A DNA stretch of 64,000 bases, from assembly GCA_050250665.1 (NCBI GenBank), contig JBFWOF010000030.1, positions 12,067 through 76,066 of the forward strand, in the 5' to 3' direction. The notes beneath the pieces were generated by a model. It did not search any database. It worked only from the letters and a program-made list of their open reading frames with translations, and was not told the origin of the DNA. This document shows, piece by piece, positions 9,165 to 18,110 of the stretch (the first letter of the stretch is position 1; every line of letters begins with the position of its first letter). The position numbers and the translations under genes are program-made. Source of the stretch: JADKFD01 sp050250665. GTDB lineage: Bacteria > Pseudomonadota > Gammaproteobacteria > Xanthomonadales > SZUA-5.

Positions 9165-10256
9165 TCACAGCGCCAGTTCAACGGCGCTTTGCGGGGTTGA
9201 GATACACAACTGGATCAGTTCCTCACCGGGCGAGGACAGCTGTCCGGTGAGCAGGTTCTTGACCGTGCCCGAGTGCTTGCGGCACTGGCAGCTCATGCAG
9301 ATGCCGCGCCGACAACCGAAGCGGGGCTGCAAGCCGGCCGCCTCGGCGGCCTCCAGCAGACTCTGTCCGCTATTTGCAGTGAACATCTGTTCCGGTTTCC
9401 CGTGGGTCACCGCATGGCGGCTGGCAGCGGGATCCAGCGGCGCCGCACGGCGTCCGAAACTCTCGCTGCGCAGTCGCGCCGACAATCCGGCTTTGGCGTA
9501 ATGCGCCTCAAAGGCTTGCATGAAGGCGTCGGGACCGCAGAGCAGGGCGTCGCGCTCGGACCAGTCCGGCACCAGTGCGGACAGGTCCTGGGGCTGCAAA
9601 CGACCTGAGGCATCGCTGCCGTGGAAGTGAATCTTCAGTCCCGGCAGTTGCTCGGCGCGCCGCTTGAGTTCGTCCGCACCAATCCAGTCGCTGGGCGTCC
9701 TGGCGCCATGGACCAGATGGATGTCGGTGTGCACGGCGGCGGCGGCCAGACCGTCCAGGATCGAAAGCATTGGCGTGATCCCGCTGCCGGCACTGATCAG
9801 CAGCAGCGGTGCCGTACCGGACTTGGGCGAGAACTCGCCACTGGCCTGGCTGATCCGCACGATCTGACTGGGTTCAAGCTGGTGGGCGGCCATCGACACC
9901 CGTCCACCTTTCCTGGCCTTGATGGTCAGCCTGAGCAGTCCATCCGGGCGCGGCGCTGCCGACAGGCTGAAGCAGCGCGCATGCCTGACCCCGGCAATCT
10001 CCAGTTCCAGCATCAGGTGCTGGCCCGGCCTGAAGCCGCGGAAATGACGATTGGGCTTGAGCCACAGGCTGCGGGTGTCCTGCGTTTCGAACACATTGCG
10101 GATCACGCGGGCCCGCACCTCGCCCAGGGTCCACAGCGGGTTGATCGCCGTGGTCAGGCGTTGCCACGCGACAGGATCGTTCAGCGGCGCCCAGATCGGA
10201 TGCCGCAACCACTGTCGCAGGGATGGTTTGGCTGCTGTCGATTCGGTCAGGATCAT
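9165..10256 (-). CDS. Ferredoxin-NAD(P)H reductase with 2Fe-2S domain (DesC-like)
   Basis: This protein of about 363 residues has three domains. First is an FAD-binding barrel with PGQHLMLEL and RCFSLSAAP. Then comes a NAD(P)-binding domain with LLLISAGSGITPMLSIL and ALLCGPDAFM. Last is a C-terminal plant-type ferredoxin with the cluster pattern C-X4-C-X2-C in FGCRRGICMSC and a distal Cys in IQLCIS. It would pass electrons from NAD(P)H to the desaturase encoded 16 bp downstream. The likely start is the ATG at 10256. The frame stays open to a GTG at 10292, but that GTG is part of the palindromic operator at 10277-10292, so the longer start is disfavoured. Confidence 0.9.
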   Translation of the reverse strand: MILTESTAAKPSLRQWLRHPIWAPLNDPVAWQRLTTAINPLWTLGEVRARVIRNVFETQDTRSLWLKPNRHFRGFRPGQHLMLELEIAGVRHARCFSLSAAPRPDGLLRLTIKARKGGRVSMAAHQLEPSQIVRISQASGEFSPKSGTAPLLLISAGSGITPMLSILDGLAAAAVHTDIHLVHGARTPSDWIGADELKRRAEQLPGLKIHFHGSDASGRLQPQDLSALVPDWSERDALLCGPDAFMQAFEAHYAKAGLSARLRSESFGRRAAPLDPAASRHAVTHGKPEQMFTANSGQSLLEAAEAAGLQPRFGCRRGICMSCQCRKHSGTVKNLLTGQLSSPGEELIQLCISTPQSAVELAL

Positions 10257-10276
10257 AGCGCTCGCGTTCAAAGTGA

Positions 10277-10292
10277 GTGAACATATGTTCAC
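10277..10292. promoter_or_regulatory. Perfect 16-bp palindrome, predicted DesT/FabR-type operator
   Basis: GTGAACATATGTTCAC is a perfect inverted repeat lying between the divergent reductase-desaturase operon (start 10256) and the TetR gene (start 10384). The TGAAC-N4-GTTCA arms resemble the operators I recall for the DesT/FabR family. The site is 20 bp upstream of the reductase start, where repressor binding would block the promoter or initiation. The protein-DNA match is inferred from gene order and symmetry. Confidence 0.75.
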
Positions 10293-10383
10293 CCAAATGA
10301 TTGGAGCAGCGACTCCAGAAACCGGGGCTCAGGCCCAGGGCCTATACTGGCGCTGGATCTGGTCGTCATCAGGGGACAGGGAT

Positions 10384-11046
10384 TTGCCCGCCATCAAGAG
10401 AGTGCCGCGTGTCGAGGGCGAGGCAGCGGGCACCCGCGGCGAACGCAAGGAGCGCACGCGCCTGCACCTGATCGAGGCGGCGCTGGTGCTGCTGGGCCAG
10501 GGTCGCGGCTTCACCTCACTCTCGCTGCGCGAAATCACCCGTGAGGCCGGCATCGTTCCGGCGGCTTTCTATCGACATTTCCGGGATCTGGACGAGCTTG
10601 GCCTGGCTCTGGTCGAGATGGGCGGAGTCACCCTCAGACGCCTGCTGCGCGAGGCCCGCCGTGACGGTGTACCACCGACCGACATGCTGCGCGGATCGGT
10701 GTTGATCTACAAACGCTTCGTCGAGGAACGCAGTCTGGTCTTCCGTTTCATTGCCGGCGAACGCGGCGGCGGGTCCAGGGTCATCCGCGAAGCCATCCGC
10801 ACGGAAGAGAGTCATTTCGCCTCGGAGATGGCACAGGATCTGCGCGCGCTGGGAACCTTGCCGGATCTGTCCAGCAGCAGCCTGCAGATGATCTGTGGCC
10901 TGGTGGTCACGACCATGCTCAACGCCGCTTCCGACATCCTCGATCTGCCCCAGGGTCGATCGCGCCAGGAGACCGAACTGGTCGAAAACTTCGTGCGCCA
11001 GCTGCGCCTGATATTTCTGGGCGCCCGTCATTGGCGTGACGACTAG
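10384..11046 (+). CDS. TetR-family regulator of the FabR/DesT type
   Basis: This 220-residue regulator has the N-terminal helix-turn-helix wording of FabR and DesT: FTSLSLREITREAGIVPAAFYRHFRDLDELGLALV. In E. coli and Pseudomonas these proteins sense the unsaturated/saturated acyl-CoA balance and control unsaturated fatty-acid synthesis or desaturation. Divergent position beside a desaturase operon and the palindrome at 10277 make it the likely local repressor. I chose the TTG at 10384, which has AGGGG 8 bp upstream; a GTG at 10402 is possible. The frame is open upstream as far as 10051 but that part overlaps the reductase gene and looks like shadow coding. Confidence 0.85.
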   Translation: MPAIKRVPRVEGEAAGTRGERKERTRLHLIEAALVLLGQGRGFTSLSLREITREAGIVPAAFYRHFRDLDELGLALVEMGGVTLRRLLREARRDGVPPTDMLRGSVLIYKRFVEERSLVFRFIAGERGGGSRVIREAIRTEESHFASEMAQDLRALGTLPDLSSSSLQMICGLVVTTMLNAASDILDLPQGRSRQETELVENFVRQLRLIFLGARHWRDD

Positions 11047-11721
11047 AAATTCTCGTCGCTGGAAGTCCCTGATCTCTGGGCGTCATTGCGAGCCCCTGTT
11101 TCGGCCCGACTCTGCGCTTAGCCCAACCTACATCAACGACCACAAATCAACAAGTTGCGACATGGGTTCATGGAGAGCCCCCTGTTTCGGCCCGACACTG
11201 CGCACGGACCATGAACCCGGTGTCGTAGGAGCGCCCTCGTGGCGCGACCGGCGCCATCGGGACGCGACAGCCGGCACTTCTCGCCCAATGGCGGACGAAA
11301 GCTTAAACGCTGAGAACGCCGAGGACCGCAGAGAACGCAGAGAAAAGCAGGTCCATGACGGCTCTGCTTCTCTCCGCACGCTCTCTGCTTTTCCTTCGTG
11401 TTCTCCGCGTCCTGCTTCTGATGGCGACCCGCCCTGATTCTGGATCATCGCGGGTAACGGTCGCGACGCGAGGTCTATCCGGGAATTTGCGCAGTGCACT
11501 GGATTGCTTCGCTGCGCTCGCAATGACGCCGTGTTGCGGTGATTCTGTATGCCCTTGCCTCGCGTGCCCTCGTGCCCTCGGCCAGGACAGCGCTGCGCGT
11601 GAAGGAAAATCGTGAATTTGGCGTGACTGGCAAAGGGGCGTACCCTCTGACGGGTGTCTGCCGGCGCCCGGGGGGGTGCCCAGGCACCCAATCGCCGAAT
11701 CGCGATTGAAAGGAGGACTAC
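11047..11721. repeat. Repeat-filled intergenic region (675 bp)
   Basis: No gene is supported. In order I see: a TTAGCCCAACCTAC fragment at about 11118; a CCATGAACC/TGCGACATGGGTTCATGG family block at 11146-11222; a GTAGGAGCGCCC unit at 11225-11250; a GCAGAG/CTCTGC hairpin block at 11308-11420; and a GGATTGCTTCGCTGCGCTCG module at about 11500-11525. CCTCGTGCCCT units follow near 11565. A C/G-rich hairpin-prone stretch follows to the ribosome site of the next gene. Confidence 0.6.
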
Positions 11722-12495
11722 ATGCATCGAACTCAGAATCCACTGCGCGCGCTGCTGGTATTCGCCGTTTTTTGTTTGCTGGCGTTTCCGCTGACAGCAC
11801 TGGCCGCCGATGAGAAGCCCGGCAACATCGCCAGTGAATGGATCATGGTTCCGGTCGCCGGTCACGAAGACGAATTCGAGGCTGCACTCAAGGCTCATGT
11901 GGCCTGGCGCAAGCAGGCTGGAGATCCCTTCAGCTGGCGCATGTACCAGCCGGTGATTGGTGAAGACCTGACCTACTACGTGATCCGTTCCGGCGGCCAT
12001 CATTGGGCTGATCTGGATGCCGAGGAGGCATGGAGCGCCAAGTCCAAGGCCTCTGAAGAATTCGGTCGCTCGGTCGGGCCGCATGTGGCTCGCTACGAAC
12101 ACTACCTGTCAGAAATCGATCCTGAGCTGAGCAACTGGAAGGGCTCGGAGAGTTACAAGTTCTACGGCGTGTCACACCGCAAGATCAAGCCAGGCGGATG
12201 GTCGAAGGTGAAGGCCGCGATCGAGGCCGTGAAGAAGGCTGCCGTCGAACAGTCGTGGACCGAGCACTGGGCGGTGAGTTTCCGCATTGGCGGTCACGGT
12301 GGCATGAGTCTGGTGAATGGCTTCAGCGACTACGCCGACATGGCTGACCCTGAAATGTCTGCCGCCGCGCTGCTGGCCAAGTCGCTGGGTTCGGAAGATG
12401 CGGCCAGGGCCGTGCTCCAGGACTTCGGCGCCAATGTCGAAAACACCACCTACACGGTCATGCGCTATCGGGCGGATCTGTCGACCCCGGAGTAG
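11722..12495 (+). CDS. Secreted protein of unknown family
   Basis: This 257-residue protein begins with a clear Sec signal (LRALLVFAVFCLLAFPLTALAADE, cleavage after ALA). The mature part has two similar-looking halves. Each has an aromatic-rich strand pattern (EWIMVPVAGHEDEFEAALKAH / SHRKIKPGGWSKVKAAIEAV), suggesting tandem ferredoxin-like alpha/beta units as in dimeric ABM-type monooxygenase folds. No catalytic motif is recognisable. Translation should be strong: AAAGGAGGA lies 7 bp before the ATG. It appears monocistronic, preceded by 675 bp of repeats and followed by a convergent gene. The fold comment is inference from pattern only. Confidence 0.7.
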   Translation: MHRTQNPLRALLVFAVFCLLAFPLTALAADEKPGNIASEWIMVPVAGHEDEFEAALKAHVAWRKQAGDPFSWRMYQPVIGEDLTYYVIRSGGHHWADLDAEEAWSAKSKASEEFGRSVGPHVARYEHYLSEIDPELSNWKGSESYKFYGVSHRKIKPGGWSKVKAAIEAVKKAAVEQSWTEHWAVSFRIGGHGGMSLVNGFSDYADMADPEMSAAALLAKSLGSEDAARAVLQDFGANVENTTYTVMRYRADLSTPE

Positions 12496-12662
12496 CTCGA
12501 ATTTCGGGGAGATGTTTCGATACCCCTGAGGCAAAGTGCTGCCGGTCATCGGTATCGCGCTTATGGAGGGCGCCGCGCTGCGGCGCCGCTCTTTTCTGCC
12601 GTGCACGGAGGAACAACAGCTGCCGCGCAGCGGCTTGCCGGCATTGGGTCGGCTACCGCGAA
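12496..12662. repeat. GGAGGGCGCCGC module between convergent genes
   Basis: At about 12565-12595 lies the GAGGGCGCCGCGCTGCGG module also found in the 7061-8062 array and at 31063. It can form the GC-rich hairpin GGCGCCGCGC-TG-CGGCGCC, and sits between convergent stops, where a transcription end would be expected. Confidence 0.45.
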
Positions 12663-13619
12663 TTACTCCGGCACAAGCTCGGGCATCGAAGCCGGAAACG
12701 GTCCACGCGCCCACGGACTGGGCTGCTTGAGCTCCTCGGCGCTCGGATCCAGTGTCGCCGCGGCAACCTGCGGTGCCTTGCTGCCAGTCAGCACCGACTG
12801 CTCACGCTTCGAACGCAGCAGCGGGTAGAACAGTTGTACCGTCCAGGATTCCGGCCCGTAGACCACATCGTCATAGAGTCCTGAGCGCGCCGGATAGCGC
12901 CGGGTGATCCGCGCCGTGCCGAACAGCACATCCCAGAAGAACAGCAGATTTCCGTAGTTGCCCTTGTAGTGGCCAATGCCATCGTTCTGGGTCATGGCGT
13001 GATGGGCATAGTGGGTGGCCGGGGTGGAGATCGTGCGCTCGACCAGCCAGGCCAGGGGGTGCAGCCAACGATGGCGATAAAGCACGGTATCCCAGCGCAC
13101 TTCACTGTGGGCGCCGAAGATCACCAGCATCTTGACCAGCACGTACCAGGGATAGACCGGGGCCAGTCCCAGGAACACCAGATAGGCGCTGATCCACAGA
13201 CCCGGCATCATCGCGTAGTAGAAGAAATTGTTGCGGTAGACCACCCGGATGCCCATGTACGGCGCCGAATGGTGGGCGCGGTGCAAGGGCCAGAGCAGTG
13301 GTGAGTGTGAGGCCCGGTGCCACCAGTACTGGGTCAGATCATCGCCGATCAGCAACAGGCCGATCATCGCCCAGACCGGCAGGTGTGACAGAGTACCCGC
13401 CAGTTCCGGCGTGTAGTGCTGTGCCAGCCAGCCCACCAGCAACAGGATGCCGGGGTAGATGGCGCCGGCAAAGAGCATGGTCATCGCCCCTTCCAACGGC
13501 GCGTCCTCGTGGGTTTCATGCGGGCTGCGAAAGCGCCCGCGCAGCCCTTCGGCGATCGCAAATCCGACGAAGATGATGACGATCGCCAGTGCGGTGTGCT
13601 CGGAAATCCACTGCAGCAT
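12663..13619 (-). CDS. Sterol desaturase / fatty acid hydroxylase superfamily protein
   Basis: This 318-residue membrane enzyme has four or five hydrophobic segments and the histidine clusters of the superfamily: WWHRASH, LHRAHHS and, later, HYAHHAM. These His residues would bind a di-iron centre for O2-dependent hydroxylation or desaturation of a lipid. Relatives include C-5 sterol desaturases, alkylglycerol monooxygenases and carotenoid or ornithine-lipid hydroxylases, so the substrate is open. The C-terminal 45 residues are a polar, Pro-rich tail. The start at 13619 lies 32 bp from the divergent AraC-type gene, suggesting control by that regulator. Confidence 0.85.
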   Translation of the reverse strand: MLQWISEHTALAIVIIFVGFAIAEGLRGRFRSPHETHEDAPLEGAMTMLFAGAIYPGILLLVGWLAQHYTPELAGTLSHLPVWAMIGLLLIGDDLTQYWWHRASHSPLLWPLHRAHHSAPYMGIRVVYRNNFFYYAMMPGLWISAYLVFLGLAPVYPWYVLVKMLVIFGAHSEVRWDTVLYRHRWLHPLAWLVERTISTPATHYAHHAMTQNDGIGHYKGNYGNLLFFWDVLFGTARITRRYPARSGLYDDVVYGPESWTVQLFYPLLRSKREQSVLTGSKAPQVAAATLDPSAEELKQPSPWARGPFPASMPELVPE

Positions 13620-13651
13620 GCTGTGCCCCTCCCAGGACGGCGTATGGTGTC

Positions 13652-14728
13652 ATGGTGGACACCGCCGTTCGCGCTGGCGATGATCCGACAAGGGAAAATG
13701 ATGATCGGAGCCCAGTGGCGCGCGGCACCACCACGTCGATTACCGTGAGGTTTCTGGTCGCCGAACTCGATCGTTTCGGGGCGGCGCCGGATGCCCTGCT
13801 GCAGCGCGCCGGCGTCAGCCGTGAACAGCTGTCGTCGCCGGAAATGCAGTTTCCGCTGGATGCCTTTGATCAGCTCTGGAGCATGGCCGCAAGCTTGCAT
13901 GCCGATATCGGTCTGCGTCTGGTCGATGAGTTTCCGCCCGGTCAGATGCATGTGGTCACCCACCTGGCGCTGCGTTGTGCCAGCGTCGGAGAGGCCTTGG
14001 AGTCGGTGGTGCGCTACATCCCCCTGACCGATGCCGATGATCGGATGATGCTGGAGCGGGACGGCGCTCAGGCTTGCCTCGTTTATGCCAACGCCGCACT
14101 GGATCAGGGGCATCGACACAATCCCTGGATCGTCGAACACTTCTACAGCATGTGTTGCGTGTTCATGGCTGAGGCCGCGGGCCGCCAGCTGCCGCTGCGC
14201 CGGGTTCAGTTTCGGGCGCCGCCGCAGGCGCCATTGGTGGCCTATCGACATCGTTTCGGTATCGATCCCGAATTCTCGACCGCGCGCAACGCCCTGTGCT
14301 TCGATCAGCAGGCTCTGGCCTGGCCGCTGCAGACCCACGACCAGTACCTGCGCGACATACTCGAGCAATTTGCCATTCACCGTCTGCCGGCCGCGGACGA
14401 GAGTTTCGGCGAGCGCGTCGCCGAACAGCTGCGTCTGGGCTGGCTGGGTGGCAAGCCCTTGTCCCTGGAGCAGGCGGCGCGGGCCTGCGAGGTCAGCCCG
14501 GACGTTCTCCGATCACGCCTGGCCGATGCCGGCTTGAATTTCCGGCAGCTGAAGGATGACTGCCGCCGGGATCTGGCTCGCGTGCACCTTGCGGGACGCC
14601 TGTCGATCGGCGAAATTGCCTATCTGCTCGGTTTTTCAGAACCGGCGGCGCTGCAACATGCGGTGAAGCGCTGGTTCGGGGTGTCCGCAGGCGAGTTCAG
14701 GCGCGCGTTGACCGAGCAGAACGCATAG
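13652..14728 (+). CDS. AraC-family regulator with arabinose-binding-like N-terminal domain
   Basis: This 358-residue regulator has the ~200-residue Arabinose_bd domain of the OruR/ArgR group (LLQRAGVSREQLSSPEMQF near the start). The C-terminal double helix-turn-helix follows (SLEQAARACEVSPDVLRSRL, then IGEIAYLLGFSEPAALQHAV and W-FGVSAGEFR). It is divergent from the sterol-desaturase-like gene with a 32-bp gap and probably activates it; members of this group often control a neighbouring lipid or amino-acid oxidation gene. ATG 13652 is used; no good ribosome site separates it from nearby candidates. The 3' end overlaps the convergent membrane-protein gene by 32 bp. Confidence 0.85.
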   Translation: MVDTAVRAGDDPTRENDDRSPVARGTTTSITVRFLVAELDRFGAAPDALLQRAGVSREQLSSPEMQFPLDAFDQLWSMAASLHADIGLRLVDEFPPGQMHVVTHLALRCASVGEALESVVRYIPLTDADDRMMLERDGAQACLVYANAALDQGHRHNPWIVEHFYSMCCVFMAEAAGRQLPLRRVQFRAPPQAPLVAYRHRFGIDPEFSTARNALCFDQQALAWPLQTHDQYLRDILEQFAIHRLPAADESFGERVAEQLRLGWLGGKPLSLEQAARACEVSPDVLRSRLADAGLNFRQLKDDCRRDLARVHLAGRLSIGEIAYLLGFSEPAALQHAVKRWFGVSAGEFRRALTEQNA

Positions 14729-15116
14729 CGATTACAGCGCTCAGCAACAGTGCCAGCGACAGCACATCGGCCTGGAAGATCCTGAGTAGCCCCAGGCTGG
14801 GTGGCCACGCCGCGGCAATCAGCAGCAGGAATGCCAGATCGCTCAGCGCCGCCCAGGCCACGCACAGTCCACGCCATGGCTTTTGCCAGATGGCCGCCAG
14901 CAGCGCCATCGCCAGCAGCCCGAACATGGCGCCGCGATGGCGCATCAGCAGGGTCAGGTCCGGATTCGAGTCGGTCGACAGTCCATACAGCTCGGCCAGC
15001 AGCCCGGCTTGAAAGAAACTGGCTGCGGGCATCAGGTGGATCAGCGCTGCCAGCAGCAGTGCTGCGCGGATCAACGGTTCGCGTGCAGTGTTCGCTTCCT
15101 GCATCTGGATTTCCAT
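14697..15116 (-). CDS. Small four-helix membrane protein, function unknown
   Basis: This protein of about 139 residues has four predicted helices: LLLAALIHLMPAASFFQAGL, HRGAMFGLLAMALLAAIW, LCVAWAALSDLAFLLLIAAA and VLSLALLLSAVIAM. The HRGAMFGLL block with a preceding short loop is common to a family of uncharacterised proteobacterial membrane proteins. It is divergent from the XRE regulator at 15224 and convergent with the AraC gene. Start uncertain: ATG 15116 is chosen, TTG 15122 or a later Met are possible, and no clear ribosome site is visible. Confidence 0.65.
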   Translation of the reverse strand: MEIQMQEANTAREPLIRAALLLAALIHLMPAASFFQAGLLAELYGLSTDSNPDLTLLMRHRGAMFGLLAMALLAAIWQKPWRGLCVAWAALSDLAFLLLIAAAWPPSLGLLRIFQADVLSLALLLSAVIAMRSARSTRA

Positions 15117-15172
15117 GGCCAATGCGCGTCATCGCGACAGTCACAGATTGGCGCCTGCGCTGGCGTCCGTCG

Positions 15173-15189
15173 ATTACCCGGCAGGTAAT
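15173..15189. promoter_or_regulatory. Inverted repeat ATTACC-N5-GGTAAT, candidate operator
   Basis: A 17-bp site with perfect 6-bp arms lies in the 107-bp space between a small membrane-protein gene and the divergent XRE/MmyB regulator, 35 bp before the regulator start. Its AT content stands out from the GC-rich surroundings. It is the obvious place for the regulator to bind, but this is inferred from position and symmetry alone. Confidence 0.4.
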
Positions 15190-15223
15190 TTTCGCGCTTC
15201 CCTGGAACGTTTAGGATGGACAC

Positions 15224-16024
15224 ATGAATCGCGATCCTGCCGTCGGACTATTGCTCAGGGACTGGCGCCAGCGGCGCCGGCGCAGCCAGCTGGATCTGGC
15301 CGCCGATGCCCGGATTTCGACCCGGCATCTGAGCTTTGTGGAGACCGGTCGCTCCAGGCCCAGTCGTGAAGTCATCCTGGAATTGGCAGCGGCGCTGGAT
15401 CTGCCGCTGCGAGAGCGCAACCGCCTGCTGTTGGCGGGCGGCTATGCGCCGCAGTTTGCCGAGCAGGCCTTGAATGACGCCCCCATGCAGGCGGCGCGGC
15501 AGGCGGTACAGAGCGTGCTCGACGGCCATGAGCCCTTTCCGGCACTGGCCGTTGATCGCCACTGGAATCTGTTGCTCAGCAATCGCAGCGCGGAGCGGCT
15601 GTTGCAGATGGTGTCTCCCGAGTTGCTGGTGGCGCCCGTCAATGTGCTCAAGGTCAGTCTGCATCCGCAGGGTTTGGCCCCGGCGGTCATCAATCTGGGC
15701 GAGTGGCGTCGCTATCTGCTGGCGCGCTTGCAGCGCTTGTGTGAGCAGAATCATGACCCGCAACTTCTGCTGCTGCGCGAGGAGTTGACCGCGTACCCGA
15801 GCTTGCCGGGTGAGGGTGCGGCCGGTGCGCCCGAGTCGGTGCTGCCCGATGTGATGATGGTGTTGCGTCTGCGCAGTCCGGTCGGGGATCTGGCCCTGTT
15901 CGGTACCTTGACCGTGTTTGGCTCGCCGACCGAAATCACCTTGTCGGAGCTGGCGCTGGAAGCGTTCTATCCGGCCGATCCGACTACCGCTGATCGGCTC
16001 CGACAACTGGCGGCGCTGGACTGA
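15224..16024 (+). CDS. XRE-family regulator with MmyB-like ligand domain
   Basis: This 266-residue protein has an N-terminal XRE helix-turn-helix (LLRDWRQRRRRSQLDLAADA, then STRHLSFVETGRSRPS). A C-terminal MmyB-like ligand-sensing domain follows (FPALAVDRHWNLLLSNRSAE, VNVLKVSLHPQGLAP, and a LALFGTLTVFGSPTEITLSE ending). The MmyB domain is PAS-like and has been linked to fatty-acid-like ligands in some members. The divergent gene encodes a small membrane protein and the gap holds an inverted repeat, so local control is plausible. Length and domain order are typical for the family. Confidence 0.88.
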   Translation: MNRDPAVGLLLRDWRQRRRRSQLDLAADARISTRHLSFVETGRSRPSREVILELAAALDLPLRERNRLLLAGGYAPQFAEQALNDAPMQAARQAVQSVLDGHEPFPALAVDRHWNLLLSNRSAERLLQMVSPELLVAPVNVLKVSLHPQGLAPAVINLGEWRRYLLARLQRLCEQNHDPQLLLLREELTAYPSLPGEGAAGAPESVLPDVMMVLRLRSPVGDLALFGTLTVFGSPTEITLSELALEAFYPADPTTADRLRQLAALD

Positions 16025-16104
16025 GCCTCGCGACCGGCGCAGTCGGCTTGCGGGGGCTACAATGCGGCAGCCGGCGCCGCCGGCGCACTTACTCAAGGAT
16101 GTTC

Positions 16105-16533
16105 ATGCCCCACGTTCATGCACCAGGTCTGGTGCTGCGTTTTGACCCGCAGACTCTCGCATCCGATGGTGCCAGCTTCACCGGCACCGATGACGTCGAA
16201 TACTCGCCGCAGCAGTTCTACGTCTGTATCGAAGCCAATCCCAAGGATGCGCTGTGGGTGCCGCTGTTTGCCGGGCCCGGGCCTGGCCGCAAGGGCATCG
16301 CGCCGAAGGGCAAGACCGGCGGGCCGCGCTGGATCAAGTACAGCTCCTTCTATGACAGTGGACATCTGTGCCGGATCGCGCACAAGGCGGCGCAGTTGGC
16401 CTCCAAGGCTGCCTACGACGATTCCACACCGAAGGCGCCGAACCGCATGGCGCTGGCTGACCTGCCGGTGCGCAGCGAATTTCCGGAAGAATCGGCATTC
16501 AGGCCGATGGCGGGGAATGTGGCGCTGCGTTGA
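16105..16533 (+). CDS. Conserved-looking hypothetical protein, 142 residues
   Basis: I do not recognise this protein. It is soluble, without signal or membrane segment. It contains a strand-rich first half (LVLRFDPQTL, YVCIEANPKDALWVPLFAG) and a basic Gly-rich middle (GPGRKGIAPKGKTG), then a short helical stretch (CRIAHKAAQLASKAAY). The wording of the middle suggests a small phage-like or nucleic-acid-associated fold, but that is weak. ATG 16105 is chosen because AAGGA lies 5 bp upstream; an ATG two codons earlier is possible. It stands alone between a regulator and a convergent VOC-cupin gene. Confidence 0.6.
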   Translation: MPHVHAPGLVLRFDPQTLASDGASFTGTDDVEYSPQQFYVCIEANPKDALWVPLFAGPGPGRKGIAPKGKTGGPRWIKYSSFYDSGHLCRIAHKAAQLASKAAYDDSTPKAPNRMALADLPVRSEFPEESAFRPMAGNVALR

Positions 16534-16644
16534 CGCAGCGGCCTCGGTAGCCCGAACGGCGCGCAGCGCGGTCCGGGCGATGACGACGAAAAGCCGCGGT
16601 GAGCCGCTGCGCGGGTCATCTCGTGCTACGACAAGTGCAGCAGT

Positions 16645-17754
16645 TTAGACCGGAATCGTCAGCGCCAGCAGTTCGCTGTCGCTGCTCGCTGACAGGCGGC
16701 AATCGGCGCCAGCGGGAATGCTGAAGGTGTCATCGCTGGCCAGCCGGTGCTGCCCCAATGCGGGGCTGCTCAAGCCGAGTTCGCCTGCCAGCACGACATA
16801 CCATTGCAACTCGTTGTCATGCCCACCCCGTGCGAGGGCACTCCCACCCGGGATGCGCCAGACCCTGAGATCAGCAAGGCCCGCGCTGGCTTTGGCGATG
16901 CCGAGGTCACGAAACACCAGGCCCGAGTCCTGATCCCGCTGCCACACGGCGGTCGCGGCCTGATGATGGATGAAGTGCTGACCGCCGTAGCGTCGATCAC
17001 GCTGAATGGCTGCGCTGGGTAATTCCAGATCATGATCGCGGCGGGTGGGATGTATCGCCGGTGAGCCAAACTCGATGACTTCGAGGCCAGCCGAGGCTTC
17101 GAGGACTCGATGCCGGATCGTCGGCGGTTGCAGCACGCAGTCGCCCGGCCGCATGAGGAAGGGCTCGCCCTGATCCTCGTAGACCACGCGTACCCAACCG
17201 CGATGGCAGTAGATCAGCTGCAACTGTATCTCGTGGTAGTGCACGTAATCGGGCACCGGACCGCCGTCTTCGATGCGGATATGCGAGGCGATGAAGCGTC
17301 CACCGAATCGCCCTGGCAGCAGATCCCGATAGCGCATGCCGGCACGGCCGCGGACCCAGTGCTGCTCGTGGGTGGCGCAACTGAGCACGAACTCCTGCAC
17401 AGCGGGAGGATCGAACGGAGCCTGATCCAGGTCGGCCCATTCAATCTCGACGCCGTCAGGCGAAATCAGCTTTGATTCCGTTGGTAAATGCGCAGCCCGG
17501 CCCACCAGAGGCAAGCGCAGTCGCAAGGGCGTGGTCGAGGACTGGACGGCTGTTGTGGTCGTGTCCAGCCGCAGCTGGATGCCGTATCCGGACACCAAGG
17601 CCAGTTGCGGCGCATCGGCCGGCATGATCATCTCCAGCCTGAAGCCCAGTTGGTCGACATAGAAGGCGAGGGCTGCATCCAGATTTGCCGTGGGTAGCAG
17701 CAATTCCGCACGCGTCAGCGACGGCGCAAGCGCCAGTCGATCAGGCAGGCTCAT
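16645..17754 (-). CDS. VOC-domain protein fused to two cupin domains
   Basis: This 369-residue protein joins three small-molecule-binding folds. Residues ~15-125 are a glyoxalase/VOC half (RAELLLPTANLDAALAFYVDQLGF). Residues ~150-260 form a cupin whose HYHEIQLQLIY and later PPTIRHRVLE could supply metal-binding His residues. The last ~90 residues form a second cupin-like barrel (HDNELQWYVVLAGELGLSSP). It is probably a cytoplasmic metal-dependent dioxygenase- or isomerase-like enzyme or a sensor of the cupin class; the substrate is unknown. The ATG at 17754 is used. It is monocistronic, convergent with the hypothetical gene before it. Confidence 0.7.
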   Translation of the reverse strand: MSLPDRLALAPSLTRAELLLPTANLDAALAFYVDQLGFRLEMIMPADAPQLALVSGYGIQLRLDTTTTAVQSSTTPLRLRLPLVGRAAHLPTESKLISPDGVEIEWADLDQAPFDPPAVQEFVLSCATHEQHWVRGRAGMRYRDLLPGRFGGRFIASHIRIEDGGPVPDYVHYHEIQLQLIYCHRGWVRVVYEDQGEPFLMRPGDCVLQPPTIRHRVLEASAGLEVIEFGSPAIHPTRRDHDLELPSAAIQRDRRYGGQHFIHHQAATAVWQRDQDSGLVFRDLGIAKASAGLADLRVWRIPGGSALARGGHDNELQWYVVLAGELGLSSPALGQHRLASDDTFSIPAGADCRLSASSDSELLALTIPV

Positions 17755-18110
17755 CAATGAGGTCCGCTGCAGGAGGCTGACAAGTATCGCTCTTCAGCGC
17801 GACGGGTGTAGGGGCGCCGGGCAGTCCGCAGCGCCCACGACAACTCCGCTGTGGGAGCGGACTCTGTCCGCGATCAAGCTGGACTGAGTATCTGCGGACA
17901 GAGTCGTGGGCAGCGCCCGCTCTCACCAACCATGCCGCAAGTCTTTGATTTTGATGTGGGTGCCATCTTGGCCGCAAAGCGGCCTACGTGACTGACGCAG
18001 CTGTCACGTAGACCCTTCGGGTCAACGTGACCTACCTCCACGGTTTGATGCGCGAATAAGCGCACCGCCAGGTGCGACCGGGACTCCCACAGAAAAGCCT
18101 GGACCAGGAT
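17755..18110. repeat. Repeat-bearing gap: GTGGGAGCGG and CACGTAG hairpins
   Basis: No gene is seen in these 356 bp. An inverted pair of GTGGGAGCGGACTCTGTCCG / CGGACAGAGTC...GGGCAGCGCCCGCTCTCA modules covers about 17848-17925, and a CACGTAG-family hairpin pair lies at 17983-18034. The rest is short, low-information sequence before the HPF-like gene stop. Confidence 0.6.
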